Of a stretch of 35,039 bases of DNA, positions 7,948-15,699 are shown in pieces; the stretch's first letter is position 1; every line of letters begins with the position of its first letter. Origin of the DNA: an uncultured Cryomorphaceae bacterium (lineage in GTDB: Bacteria > Bacteroidota > Bacteroidia > Flavobacteriales > Schleiferiaceae); contig CAJWZE010000012.1 of assembly GCA_913049845.1 (NCBI GenBank), positions 1 to 35,039 of the forward strand. The letters are read 5' to 3'. The position numbers were made by a program, and so were the translations under genes. Below the pieces are notes generated by a model that was not told where the DNA came from, made no database searches, and worked only from the letters and a program-made list of their open reading frames with translations.

Positions 7948-10900
7948 TTATTCCAGGATTAGACGCTGTACGTCTGTTCCGAAAGGAGTAACTGTTTCAA
8001 CAAGGTATATACCTGCAGCCCAACCTGAAGTTGCAATAGGAAAAGTGTTGATGCCTTCATTGCCATGAACAGATTGCATCATTATTAGCTGACCTTGCGT
8101 ATTTCTAATTGAAATCGTTACATCAGCCTCTTGCTGGAACGAAATAGGCAGTTGTGCATATCCGGTTGTAGGGTTAGGGTAGATGTTCCCTACACCAATA
8201 TGGCGCTCGAGTTCTTCTTCACCGACAACATAGACTCTTCCTGGGTCGTCTGTTACGTAGAAACAGAAATCGTCAATCGCCCATCCGGCTTTATTGATGG
8301 TCTCATCAGAACCAAATCTAAAGCGGAATACTGCATTACGTGCGGTATCCACACTTATGTTGATTTTCGCCTGTACCCAACCGTTACTCAAACCGGTCCA
8401 TCCTGGTTTGTATACATCTAGTGAGGTTACAAAGCTCGTATTGAACCAAGTCGCACCGAACAAGTTAGTTCCTACTGTATACCAGGTTATACCACCATCG
8501 AAGGTTACGTCGACTGTGCCACCATCGTGGTAAATCTCTGTAGAGAAGGCGTGCATGAATTCGTACGAGTATACCTCACCTGAATCAATCGCAAATACAG
8601 GGGTGTAAAGCGCGGATGAATCACGTTTCTTATAGTTCGAGTCGAGATCCGTCACCCAAGCATTCGAACCAGAGTTTGTGCTTATTAACGGTGCGTTGTT
8701 AGGCGTGCCTACCTCCCATAGCGTAGTACCGTCTTTCACAAAGGCATTTAACGTCAGCCAAGGATCTACAGCCGCATCATCAAAGTTGTTACAATACGAG
8801 CTATCTGTAGCCATATCAATTTTATCCAATACTGTGATATTCGCACAGATTTGATCGTCTGAAGTCAAGTTATCTGGCTTACTATCTGGCAACGAAGTAC
8901 GAACACATACGTTTGAAACGCCGCTCGATGGGTTTACCCAAGGTGCATCAAACTCATACCATGCACCCTTACGTGGGATCAACGGCGGATTGAAGACGAC
9001 CTTTTCAGGTGTCGTCCATGTAGTACCACCGTCCACACTATATTCTGCCATACAGCTGTCGAGAATCTTAGCTCCTGTATTTCTGATGTAAGTCTGAATA
9101 TGGTTGTTCTGACCAGGAATAGGCAAGTATTCTACAGTCGTTACGTTGACTGGGGCAGCACTGTTCTGTGGTGGCACATAGATTTCTACTTTATCAATGT
9201 TCCAACCATCGCTGTTACCACCTGCCGTTTTCATTCGCGCACGAAGGATAAGTGGTGCAGAAGAGAAGTTCCACGCGGCAAGTGGCCATACTGAAGTTTG
9301 CTGACCAATGTTACCTACCCATGCATCATTGATACTGGAAGTACCTGTATTGTACCAGTTCGTTCCTACGACGTTCTGTGGATCCCAGAAACCAACGGTA
9401 TTCCATTGACCACCACCTTGGAATTCAATAACTGCAACATCACCAGAACCTAGGTCGATATCGTGTGTAATGCGCAGCTCAACACCGGCAATGGTATCGA
9501 AACCAATGAAACGAGGGAAGTAAAGATTTTCCTCAATACCACCCGGAACGTTCGTGTTAACATTCGTACCGTATCCATTATTACCGTTGAGCGCATTTAT
9601 AGATCCTAATTGCCAGATATTTAAATCACCTGCAACGAAGAATCCGCTTGTATCTCCGAAAGCACAATTTTCAAAATCTTCTACGAAACCGCTTTGAATG
9701 TATTTTTCTGGCCATCCTGCTGACATAGTATACGATGTATCGTTCCACCCGTGCGTGTCACCGTTTTTGGTTGTCCAAGCATGTACTTCAAATGTTCCTG
9801 TTGGCCAAGCAACAGTGTTAGTAACATCTACTGCTGTAGCCATGTTACCTGCAGCTACAGAACCTGAATGAGTAAATGTATAAGTCGTTGCTACACCCGA
9901 ATTAGGACCACACGTTGGAGTTACTGTATAGGTAATGGGAATGTTGCTCTGTGTTTGCTTACCAAAGTTTCTCAATTTCACTTGGAGACGTTTACCTGCA
10001 GGGCCAGCTGTGAGGTTGACACGCACGCCTGGGGCGATAACATGATCCACACCGACGTCTACATTTTTCTTATCAAAAATTGCTATATCATCAAAGGCAA
10101 TATCCGATGCAATACCGAAACCTGATTTTTGAGCGATGAAACGGAGCTTGATAATCTTACCCGCCTGAGAACTTAAATCTACCTCGTAGTGGGACCATTC
10201 ATCTTTTTCGTCACTTAAGGTAGCGGTATATGGCGTCATTGGGTTTGACCAATTGTTTTCACCGTCCTTAATCCACTGAACACGGATGGCACCAATATCA
10301 GCACCGTACATGTGGTGACGGAATTGCAATACTGGGCTAGTCATACCTGTGAGATCCAAACATTTTGAAACCAAGGTAGCTGAGGCAGGCGAGGTACCGT
10401 AATCCCCTTCAGCAACGAGGTAATTACCCGAGCCACTCTTATCGGAAATAGGACCAGACCCTACAGTTGGTGTAAACCCTGTGCCTACCATAAAAGCAAA
10501 CGAACCACTGTTACTCGATGGAGTAGGAGAGAACACAACGTTTGAGAACGTACCTGCGTTAAATGGTGTATTGTTACCTGGAGTCGTGGCAGCATCGTCA
10601 AAGTTAATAACGTACGGGAATGTCGTAAAAGGCTGTTCGTGAACAATTCTGATTGGACCAATAGTGTCGTTTGTATTTACAGTATCACCTGGCTGCGCGG
10701 TGTAGATTTTAATATCGTAAATACCGTAACCACTTAAATCCGGGCCTGTTGCAAAGGTGAAGAAAGTAGAATCACCCAAATAGAGGTCTTTATTCGTGAT
10801 GTATTCTGTGTGTGTTACATTGGTGGTTATACCCGTAGCATTTGTGTAATCGTAGTCCCAAGTCACTGGAATACTATCAAGTACGTTACAACCGTTGCTC

Positions 10901-12726
10901 TGAACCCAAAGATCCAAAGTTTCGTTGTTAGAGTACGAACAGTAACCGTTCTGCGGGTTAAACACTTCACGCAAAGCTACTTCGTAAGCCGCTGGCTCGT
11001 AAACGCGGATGTTATCGATTGCAACATCACCTTTAGAGGCATTGCCACGGTTTACAGAAAAACGAATACGTGCATAATCGCCAACGATGTCGTTCAATGA
11101 AACCGAATAAGTTTTCCAAGGGTCGTTTGATTTCGTTTGTTGTGCGTAGTCTATTCTTGCCAAACCAGCGTAGATACTAGTATTGAATCCAGTATCGGCA
11201 GTCACTGCTAGGAAGTCTACGTGTGCTCCGTACATATGATAATCAAATTCCAAAAGTGCACAGCTGTATGCACCGAGGTCTAAACACGGTGTTATCATAT
11301 GCGCTTTGTCATTTTTAGAACCTTGGTCTGCTTCTGTGTAGACATATTTTCCGTTACCATTTGTAGAAGCATCGCCATCCGGTCCTGTGAGATTACTACC
11401 CGTTGAGCCAGAGCGTACCGACCATGCGAAACCAATGGTGTTTTCGTTTGGAATGACCTTCCAGTTCTGGCCGTTCGGTGGATTTTGATCCGGGAAGTTA
11501 CCGCGATGCGCAAGACCACTAGTACCTGAACCAGTACCTGCTACCCAATACAATGGGTTCTCGAAATTTTCCTCCATCGGAAGTGTCGTAGAGTACGGGA
11601 AGGAGTTCTGTGTCGTTGTTCCACAAATAGGAGGGAGACCTGGATCTCTCCAGAACTTGTATGCGAAATTTGAGGCCGATTCAAGCGGTGCACGCACCAC
11701 ATTAGGACAGGCACAGTCAAAAATGCGTACATACCATTCTACTGTGTCGTTTACGCCTATATTGCCAAAAGTATATTCGTAAATAGAGCTATCTGGACAG
11801 CTCGTGGTCACTGTAGAACTCATCAAAGAATCTGTCCAAGCAGTCCACGAACTTGCACTGTAGTCGTAGCGGCGGATATAGATTCGCATACTATCTACCC
11901 CTATGTTGTCTTTACCTTCCACACGAACAGCTTGTGTTGGCATGTAACGCGCACCCTCAGGTTTTGCTTGTGGATTGATACCCACCCAATCCAATGTTGG
12001 TGGCTCAAGCTCACAAGGAGCACCTTCGACCATTATGTTGTCGACAAACCAACCGGCTAGTGAATTTGGTGACGGCGTACCAGTCTTGTTCGTCATTATA
12101 AAACGAATCTTACAGTTGGCGAATCCGTTTTGTGTGTTTGTAGCATCGTAAACACCCAAATACGAGCTAAGGTCGAATGTTTCTCTTGCCCACCAGCTCT
12201 GTTGTGGAGTGGTGCCAGAGTTGTTATTACCGACAGTTGGCCCCACCCAATAAGGGGAAAGGAGCGCCGACGGATACGAAAGCTCGTTAAACCAACCTTG
12301 CGCAGAGAACTGTGGACTTTCCCCTTGGTAATGAGTACCGATCATATTCACCCAGGTTGCACCGTTGTCGCGAGACATTTGGATGTAGGCTTTTTGAATG
12401 AACCGAATCTTACAGATTTGGTCAAACGTAAAACGAACGTTTGTGTAACCAACTGTTGTAAATGCGTCTGTTTCGAAAATGATTGAATCATTCGCGTAAA
12501 TCTGCGTATGGAATGACCTTGTTCCAGTCGTTTTCAAAAAAGTAGTGTCGTTCCAAGACCTTGTGGCATTGGTTGAATCAGTGTTATAGTTGGCGGCAAT
12601 TGAATCTGCACCCAGAGTTCCATCGAAGTTTTCAGTAAAGACTGTATCGATTGGGGGGGCGAACTGACCGAAAGCGGTCGTTGCAGATACAACAAAAAGG
12701 AGGGTAACTAGTAAGCTTTTCTTCAT
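7948..12726 (-). CDS. Large multidomain T9SS-secreted surface protein (jelly-roll/CARDB-like repeats)
   Basis: This 1592-residue protein starts MKKSLLVTLLFVVSATTAFG, a clear Sec signal peptide; the ATG at 12726 is preferred over one 12 codons upstream. The C-terminus (IGVGNIYPNPTTGYAQL to the end, about 80 residues) is a type A T9SS sorting domain, so the protein should cross the outer membrane and be attached or released there. Between them, jelly-roll/MAM-like domains at about 30-235, 375-580, 705-870 and near 990-1190, plus a last one near 1340-1500, alternate with CARDB/Ig-like spacers. Two jelly-roll domains carry the signature YHMYGA or HHMYGA. Each ends in a D-x-I-A/W-x-DN/DD type strand (VAIDNIRVYE, IAFDDIAIFD, WAIDDFCFYV). 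No catalytic motif was recognised; an adhesin or surface-layer role is likely but unproven. It is monocistronic. Confidence 0.85.
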   Translation of the reverse strand: MKKSLLVTLLFVVSATTAFGQFAPPIDTVFTENFDGTLGADSIAANYNTDSTNATRSWNDTTFLKTTGTRSFHTQIYANDSIIFETDAFTTVGYTNVRFTFDQICKIRFIQKAYIQMSRDNGATWVNMIGTHYQGESPQFSAQGWFNELSYPSALLSPYWVGPTVGNNNSGTTPQQSWWARETFDLSSYLGVYDATNTQNGFANCKIRFIMTNKTGTPSPNSLAGWFVDNIMVEGAPCELEPPTLDWVGINPQAKPEGARYMPTQAVRVEGKDNIGVDSMRIYIRRYDYSASSWTAWTDSLMSSTVTTSCPDSSIYEYTFGNIGVNDTVEWYVRIFDCACPNVVRAPLESASNFAYKFWRDPGLPPICGTTTQNSFPYSTTLPMEENFENPLYWVAGTGSGTSGLAHRGNFPDQNPPNGQNWKVIPNENTIGFAWSVRSGSTGSNLTGPDGDASTNGNGKYVYTEADQGSKNDKAHMITPCLDLGAYSCALLEFDYHMYGAHVDFLAVTADTGFNTSIYAGLARIDYAQQTKSNDPWKTYSVSLNDIVGDYARIRFSVNRGNASKGDVAIDNIRVYEPAAYEVALREVFNPQNGYCSYSNNETLDLWVQSNGCNVLDSIPVTWDYDYTNATGITTNVTHTEYITNKDLYLGDSTFFTFATGPDLSGYGIYDIKIYTAQPGDTVNTNDTIGPIRIVHEQPFTTFPYVINFDDAATTPGNNTPFNAGTFSNVVFSPTPSSNSGSFAFMVGTGFTPTVGSGPISDKSGSGNYLVAEGDYGTSPASATLVSKCLDLTGMTSPVLQFRHHMYGADIGAIRVQWIKDGENNWSNPMTPYTATLSDEKDEWSHYEVDLSSQAGKIIKLRFIAQKSGFGIASDIAFDDIAIFDKKNVDVGVDHVIAPGVRVNLTAGPAGKRLQVKLRNFGKQTQSNIPITYTVTPTCGPNSGVATTYTFTHSGSVAAGNMATAVDVTNTVAWPTGTFEVHAWTTKNGDTHGWNDTSYTMSAGWPEKYIQSGFVEDFENCAFGDTSGFFVAGDLNIWQLGSINALNGNNGYGTNVNTNVPGGIEENLYFPRFIGFDTIAGVELRITHDIDLGSGDVAVIEFQGGGQWNTVGFWDPQNVVGTNWYNTGTSSINDAWVGNIGQQTSVWPLAAWNFSSAPLILRARMKTAGGNSDGWNIDKVEIYVPPQNSAAPVNVTTVEYLPIPGQNNHIQTYIRNTGAKILDSCMAEYSVDGGTTWTTPEKVVFNPPLIPRKGAWYEFDAPWVNPSSGVSNVCVRTSLPDSKPDNLTSDDQICANITVLDKIDMATDSSYCNNFDDAAVDPWLTLNAFVKDGTTLWEVGTPNNAPLISTNSGSNAWVTDLDSNYKKRDSSALYTPVFAIDSGEVYSYEFMHAFSTEIYHDGGTVDVTFDGGITWYTVGTNLFGATWFNTSFVTSLDVYKPGWTGLSNGWVQAKINISVDTARNAVFRFRFGSDETINKAGWAIDDFCFYVTDDPGRVYVVGEEELERHIGVGNIYPNPTTGYAQLPISFQQEADVTISIRNTQGQLIMMQSVHGNEGINTFPIATSGWAAGIYLVETVTPFGTDVQRLILE

Positions 12727-12765
12727 TGCTAAACGCGTTTGTGTTAACCTTTTATAGGGCAATTA

Positions 12766-12773
12766 CAAATATA
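12766..12773 (-). promoter_or_regulatory. Putative -7 promoter element of the large T9SS protein gene
   Basis: The minus strand reads TATATTTG here, a perfect match to the Bacteroidota TAnnTTTG -7 element, about 40 bases upstream of the ATG at 12726. No good -33 TTTG is visible at the right distance, so the call rests on one box. Confidence 0.45.
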
Positions 12774-12789
12774 TAAAAATGGCAACGCT

Positions 12790-12817
12790 CCCGACTTTAA
12801 CTAAGCTAAAAGTCGGG
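12790..12817. terminator. Hairpin downstream of the FAH-family gene, likely terminator
   Basis: CCCGACTTT (12790-12798) pairs perfectly with AAAGTCGGG (12809-12817) over a ten-base loop. It lies 40 bases past the stop of the minus-strand hydrolase gene and just upstream of the next minus-strand promoter. No U tract follows on the minus strand, so it may be a processing or 3'-end stabilising hairpin rather than a classical intrinsic terminator. Confidence 0.5.
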
Positions 12818-12856
12818 TTAGAATGAGGGAATGAGCGCCTTGCTGATTTAGATGGT

Positions 12857-13471
12857 CTATTTCACGCTGAAATAGAAGATACGTTCCCCCTCCAAATACA
12901 ACTCTAAAAGTTCGTCGTGGTGCACCTTACCGACACCGGCAGGTGTGCCTGTAAAAATCAAATCGCCAGTTTTGAGCGTGAAGTACTTACTAACATGTGC
13001 AATGAGTTCATCTACAGAGAATAACATATTTTTTGTATTTCCTTTTTGAACAGTTTTACCGTTAATGTCGAGGTGAAAATTAATATCAGAAATCGGCTTT
13101 TTCAGGTCCTTTAATTTGAAAAAACTGCTTACTGCGGCACTGCCGTCAAATGCCTTTGCCTTTTCCCAGGGCAAGCCTTTTTCCTTACACTTAGCTTGAA
13201 CGTCACGAGCAGTAAAATCTATACCTAGACCAATTTCATCGTAGTACTTGTGCGCAAAACGCGGTTCAATATGCTTGCCCAAACGGTTGATTTTGACTAC
13301 AACCTCGATTTCGTGTTGTACCTCGTTGCTGTGTTCTGGAATGAAGAACGGGTGCTTCTTGAGCATTATGGCTGTGTCCGGTTTGAGGAAAACTATGGGT
13401 TCCTTTGGAATAGGATTGTTTAGTTCAGCAGCGTGATTGGCGTAATTACGTCCGATACAAATGATTTTCAT
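12857..13471 (-). CDS. Fumarylacetoacetate hydrolase family protein (FAHD1/YcgM-like acylpyruvase)
   Basis: This 204-residue protein has the size of the short single-domain FAH family (acylpyruvases and oxaloacetate decarboxylases). MKIICIGRNYANHAAEL is the usual N-terminus. The divalent metal ligands are predicted as Glu54 and Glu56 (HEIEVVVKI) and Asp85 (GIDFTARDVQ). WEKAKAFDGSA and LIFTGTPAGVG complete the active-site motifs. These enzymes hydrolyse acylpyruvates or decarboxylate oxaloacetate in the cytoplasm; the exact substrate cannot be deduced. The start lies 2 bases after the exonuclease stop, so the two genes are very likely cotranscribed. Confidence 0.92.
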   Translation of the reverse strand: MKIICIGRNYANHAAELNNPIPKEPIVFLKPDTAIMLKKHPFFIPEHSNEVQHEIEVVVKINRLGKHIEPRFAHKYYDEIGLGIDFTARDVQAKCKEKGLPWEKAKAFDGSAAVSSFFKLKDLKKPISDINFHLDINGKTVQKGNTKNMLFSVDELIAHVSKYFTLKTGDLIFTGTPAGVGKVHHDELLELYLEGERIFYFSVK

Positions 13472-13473
13472 AC

Positions 13474-14244
13474 TCAGGCGTTATTAAATCCACGTAGTTT
13501 TATCGCAGTCAACACTTTCTTGGTGTAAAGTGGGAAATCGGCATTTTGGATCCAACTGTAGTATCCGGGGTTTTCATTTAATATGCTTTGAACGGTTTTA
13601 CCGCGGTATTTCCCAAAAGTAAAGACTTCTTCACCTTTATCGTTGTAAGCGATGAAGCCTGCGAAATCTGCCACTTTTTGACGGTTGGAAAAATCGGCCA
13701 GGAACTTAATGTTGTTCTGCAAATCTTCATACTTATCTATTTGAGCCTTAAGTACTTCATAGGTGGCTAATACATCCGCTTCGGCGCTGTGTGCATTTTC
13801 CAAACTCTTGTCGCAATAAAATTTATAGGCTGCACTCAATGTGCGCTGTTCCATGCGGTGGAAGATGTTTTGCACATCGACTGCTAGGCGTTTACCCATT
13901 TCAAAATCTATACCTGCACGCAGAAATTCTTCGGCGAGAAGCGGAATATCAAATTTGTTACTGTTGTACCCAGCGAGGTCACTATTTGAAATGAGCTCAT
14001 AAACTTTTACGGCCAATTCCTTAAATGTAGGTTCGTTAGTTACGTCATGATCGTAGATGCCGTGTACAAGCGAAGCACTTGTCGGAATGGGTATAGTGGG
14101 GTTAACGCGCCAAGTATGTGTTTCCTCTTTACCTGAGGGATGTACTTTGTGTACACAGATCTCGACAATACGATCGTTTGTGACGTTCACACCGGTGGTT
14201 TCTAAATCAAAAAAACAAATTGGACGTTGAAGCTGTAGCTGCAT
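13474..14244 (-). CDS. DEDDh 3'-5' exonuclease with ExoX-type C-terminal domain
   Basis: This 256-residue protein has the DnaQ-like fold. The DEDDh residues are Asp13 and Glu15 (CFFDLETTG), Asp99 (YNSNKFDIPLL), His152 and Asp157 (AHSAEADVLATY). The C-terminal 50 residues (FTFGKYRGKTVQSIL, GYYSWIQNADFP) match the small domain found after the nuclease in exodeoxyribonuclease X-like proteins. It should degrade DNA or RNA 3' ends with two metal ions, in repair or proofreading-like roles; it is not an obvious DNA polymerase epsilon subunit. The ATG at 14244 starts MQLQLQRPICFFDLETTG. An ATG 22 codons upstream would place translation through the odhB-type terminator, so it is rejected. It is the first gene of a two-gene unit. 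Confidence 0.9.
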   Translation of the reverse strand: MQLQLQRPICFFDLETTGVNVTNDRIVEICVHKVHPSGKEETHTWRVNPTIPIPTSASLVHGIYDHDVTNEPTFKELAVKVYELISNSDLAGYNSNKFDIPLLAEEFLRAGIDFEMGKRLAVDVQNIFHRMEQRTLSAAYKFYCDKSLENAHSAEADVLATYEVLKAQIDKYEDLQNNIKFLADFSNRQKVADFAGFIAYNDKGEEVFTFGKYRGKTVQSILNENPGYYSWIQNADFPLYTKKVLTAIKLRGFNNA

Positions 14245-14265
14245 GAGTGTGGAATTATGGGGGTT

Positions 14266-14288
14266 AAAAAAACCGCCAAGAGGCGGTT
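14266..14288 (-). terminator. Intrinsic terminator of the E2 acyltransferase gene
   Basis: On the minus strand AACCGCC and GGCGGTT form a 7-base-pair stem over the loop TCTT, followed directly by a run of T (A14266-14272 on the plus strand). It lies about 27 bases past the stop of the acyltransferase gene, so the exonuclease gene needs its own promoter in the remaining 20 or so bases. Confidence 0.9.
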
Positions 14289-14314
14289 CTAAAGTACTAT
14301 TTAAAATCAAACGA

Positions 14315-15649
14315 TTAAATCTCTCGATTCATATCCCAAGCTTCTAAGTATTCTGCTACACGCTTGACAAACATTCCTCCAAGCGCACCATCTACTATGC
14401 GATGGTCGTAGCTGTGGCTCAAGAACATTTTATGTCGTACTGCAATGAGGTCACCCTCCGGTGTTTCAACAACAGCAGGTCTCTTAACAATCGCACCTGC
14501 AGCCATAATAGCTACTTGAGGTTGATTGATAATAGGGGTACCGAGGAGGTTGCCAAAAGTTCCTACGTTGGTCAGAGTATATGTACCTCCAGAAATTTCA
14601 TCTGGTTTCAGTTCGTTGTTTCTAGCACGGTTGGCTAAATCGTTTACTGCCTTTGTAATTCCCAGGAGGCTCAACTGGTCTGCATTCTTCACTACAGGTA
14701 CAATCAAATTGCCCGATGGAAGAGCAGCGGCCATCCCAACATTGATGTTGCCGTGCTTGATGATATTCGATCCGTCCACACTAACATTGATCATCGGGAA
14801 ATCTTGGATGGCTTTAACAATGGCCTCCATAATAATCGGCGTGAATGTAATTTTCTCGCCGTATTTTTCTTGGAAACTCTTTTTTTTCTTGTTCCTCCAT
14901 AAAACCACTTTCGTCATATCTGCTTCAACGAAAGAAGTGACGTGTGGCGATGTTTGAACCGAATTTACCATGTGATCTGCAATAAGTTTTCTCATGCGAT
15001 CCATTTCGATAATTTCATCACCGGCAGATGTTGTAATACTTGGATTGGCTGCTGCAACTGGTATATTTGGTATTCTAGGCGCGGGTGCTGGAGTTGCTGC
15101 TGGCGCTGGAACAGTGCGTCCAGCTTTTAGATATGCAAGGACATCTTTCTTAGTAACACGTCCGTCTTTTCCGGAGCCCGTTATTTGATCCAATTCAGCT
15201 TGGCTGATACCTTCTTCTTTCGCCATACTCCTGACCAACGGAGAGTAGAAACGGCCGTTTGAATTTTTCGCGATAGGCGCATTTGGAGCAGAGGTTGTTA
15301 CAGTCTGAGCAGCAGCAGCAGCTTTTGTTTCAATCTCTGCCACGACTTCTTCAATAGCGGGAGCGCGAGCAGGTGCACTTTCTGCCTCAATTGTTGTTTC
15401 TCCCGAGCCTTCAGTCTCAATGATTGCAATGGCTGCGCCTACTTGAGCAACATCATTTACATTACTAATAATTTTTACCAACGTACCACTCACAGGAGAT
15501 GGTACTTCACTATCAACTTTATCGGTAGCAACTTCAACAATGCTTTCCTCGGCTTCAATGAAATCGCCTTCATTTTTGAGCCATGTGGTAATAGTAGCTT
15601 CTGCAACGGATTCGCCCATTTTGGGCAGGATAAGTTCGAATTGGGCCAT
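14315..15649 (-). CDS. Dihydrolipoamide acyltransferase, E2 of a 2-oxo acid dehydrogenase complex
   Basis: This 444-residue protein has the standard E2 layout. One lipoyl domain spans residues 1-80 with the lipoylated lysine at Lys44 (ATDKVDSEV). An Ala/Pro/Glu-rich linker follows, then a peripheral subunit-binding domain at about 134-178 (FYSPLVRSMAKEEGIS, GSGKDGRVTKKDVLAYL). A second Ala/Pro linker leads to the catalytic domain at about 210-444, with His416 and Asp420 in SHSYDHRIVDG. E2 moves the acyl group from E1 to CoA. The composition resembles the branched-chain 2-oxo acid type of Bacteroidota, which would supply branched primers for fatty acids, but pyruvate or 2-oxoglutarate cannot be excluded. 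No E1 or E3 gene is adjacent. It has its own terminator. Confidence 0.93.
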   Translation of the reverse strand: MAQFELILPKMGESVAEATITTWLKNEGDFIEAEESIVEVATDKVDSEVPSPVSGTLVKIISNVNDVAQVGAAIAIIETEGSGETTIEAESAPARAPAIEEVVAEIETKAAAAAQTVTTSAPNAPIAKNSNGRFYSPLVRSMAKEEGISQAELDQITGSGKDGRVTKKDVLAYLKAGRTVPAPAATPAPAPRIPNIPVAAANPSITTSAGDEIIEMDRMRKLIADHMVNSVQTSPHVTSFVEADMTKVVLWRNKKKKSFQEKYGEKITFTPIIMEAIVKAIQDFPMINVSVDGSNIIKHGNINVGMAAALPSGNLIVPVVKNADQLSLLGITKAVNDLANRARNNELKPDEISGGTYTLTNVGTFGNLLGTPIINQPQVAIMAAGAIVKRPAVVETPEGDLIAVRHKMFLSHSYDHRIVDGALGGMFVKRVAEYLEAWDMNREI

Positions 15650-15699
15650 TGATACTTAAGTTTGTCGTCCTCGAATTTACGGCAAAAAACCGTGGTAAT

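Noticed and set aside
8131-12486. Several open frames of 60-120 codons on the plus strand opposite the large T9SS protein gene
   Set aside because: They lie wholly antisense to a continuous 1592-codon gene with signal peptide and sorting domain, carry no motifs, and have composition expected of shadow frames.
14244-14310. Upstream ATG extending the exonuclease by 22 residues
   Set aside because: The extension is encoded by the terminator hairpin of the preceding gene, and the family N-terminus starts at ATG 14244.
14942-15188. Low-complexity Gly/Ala/Cys-Trp-rich open frames opposite the E2 linker
   Set aside because: They are the complement of the Ala/Pro-rich linker codons of the acyltransferase, not separate genes.
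15679-15693. Short inverted repeat ACGG...CCGT after the glycosyltransferase gene as a terminator
   Set aside because: The stem has only four base pairs, and the T run lies in the loop rather than after the stem.
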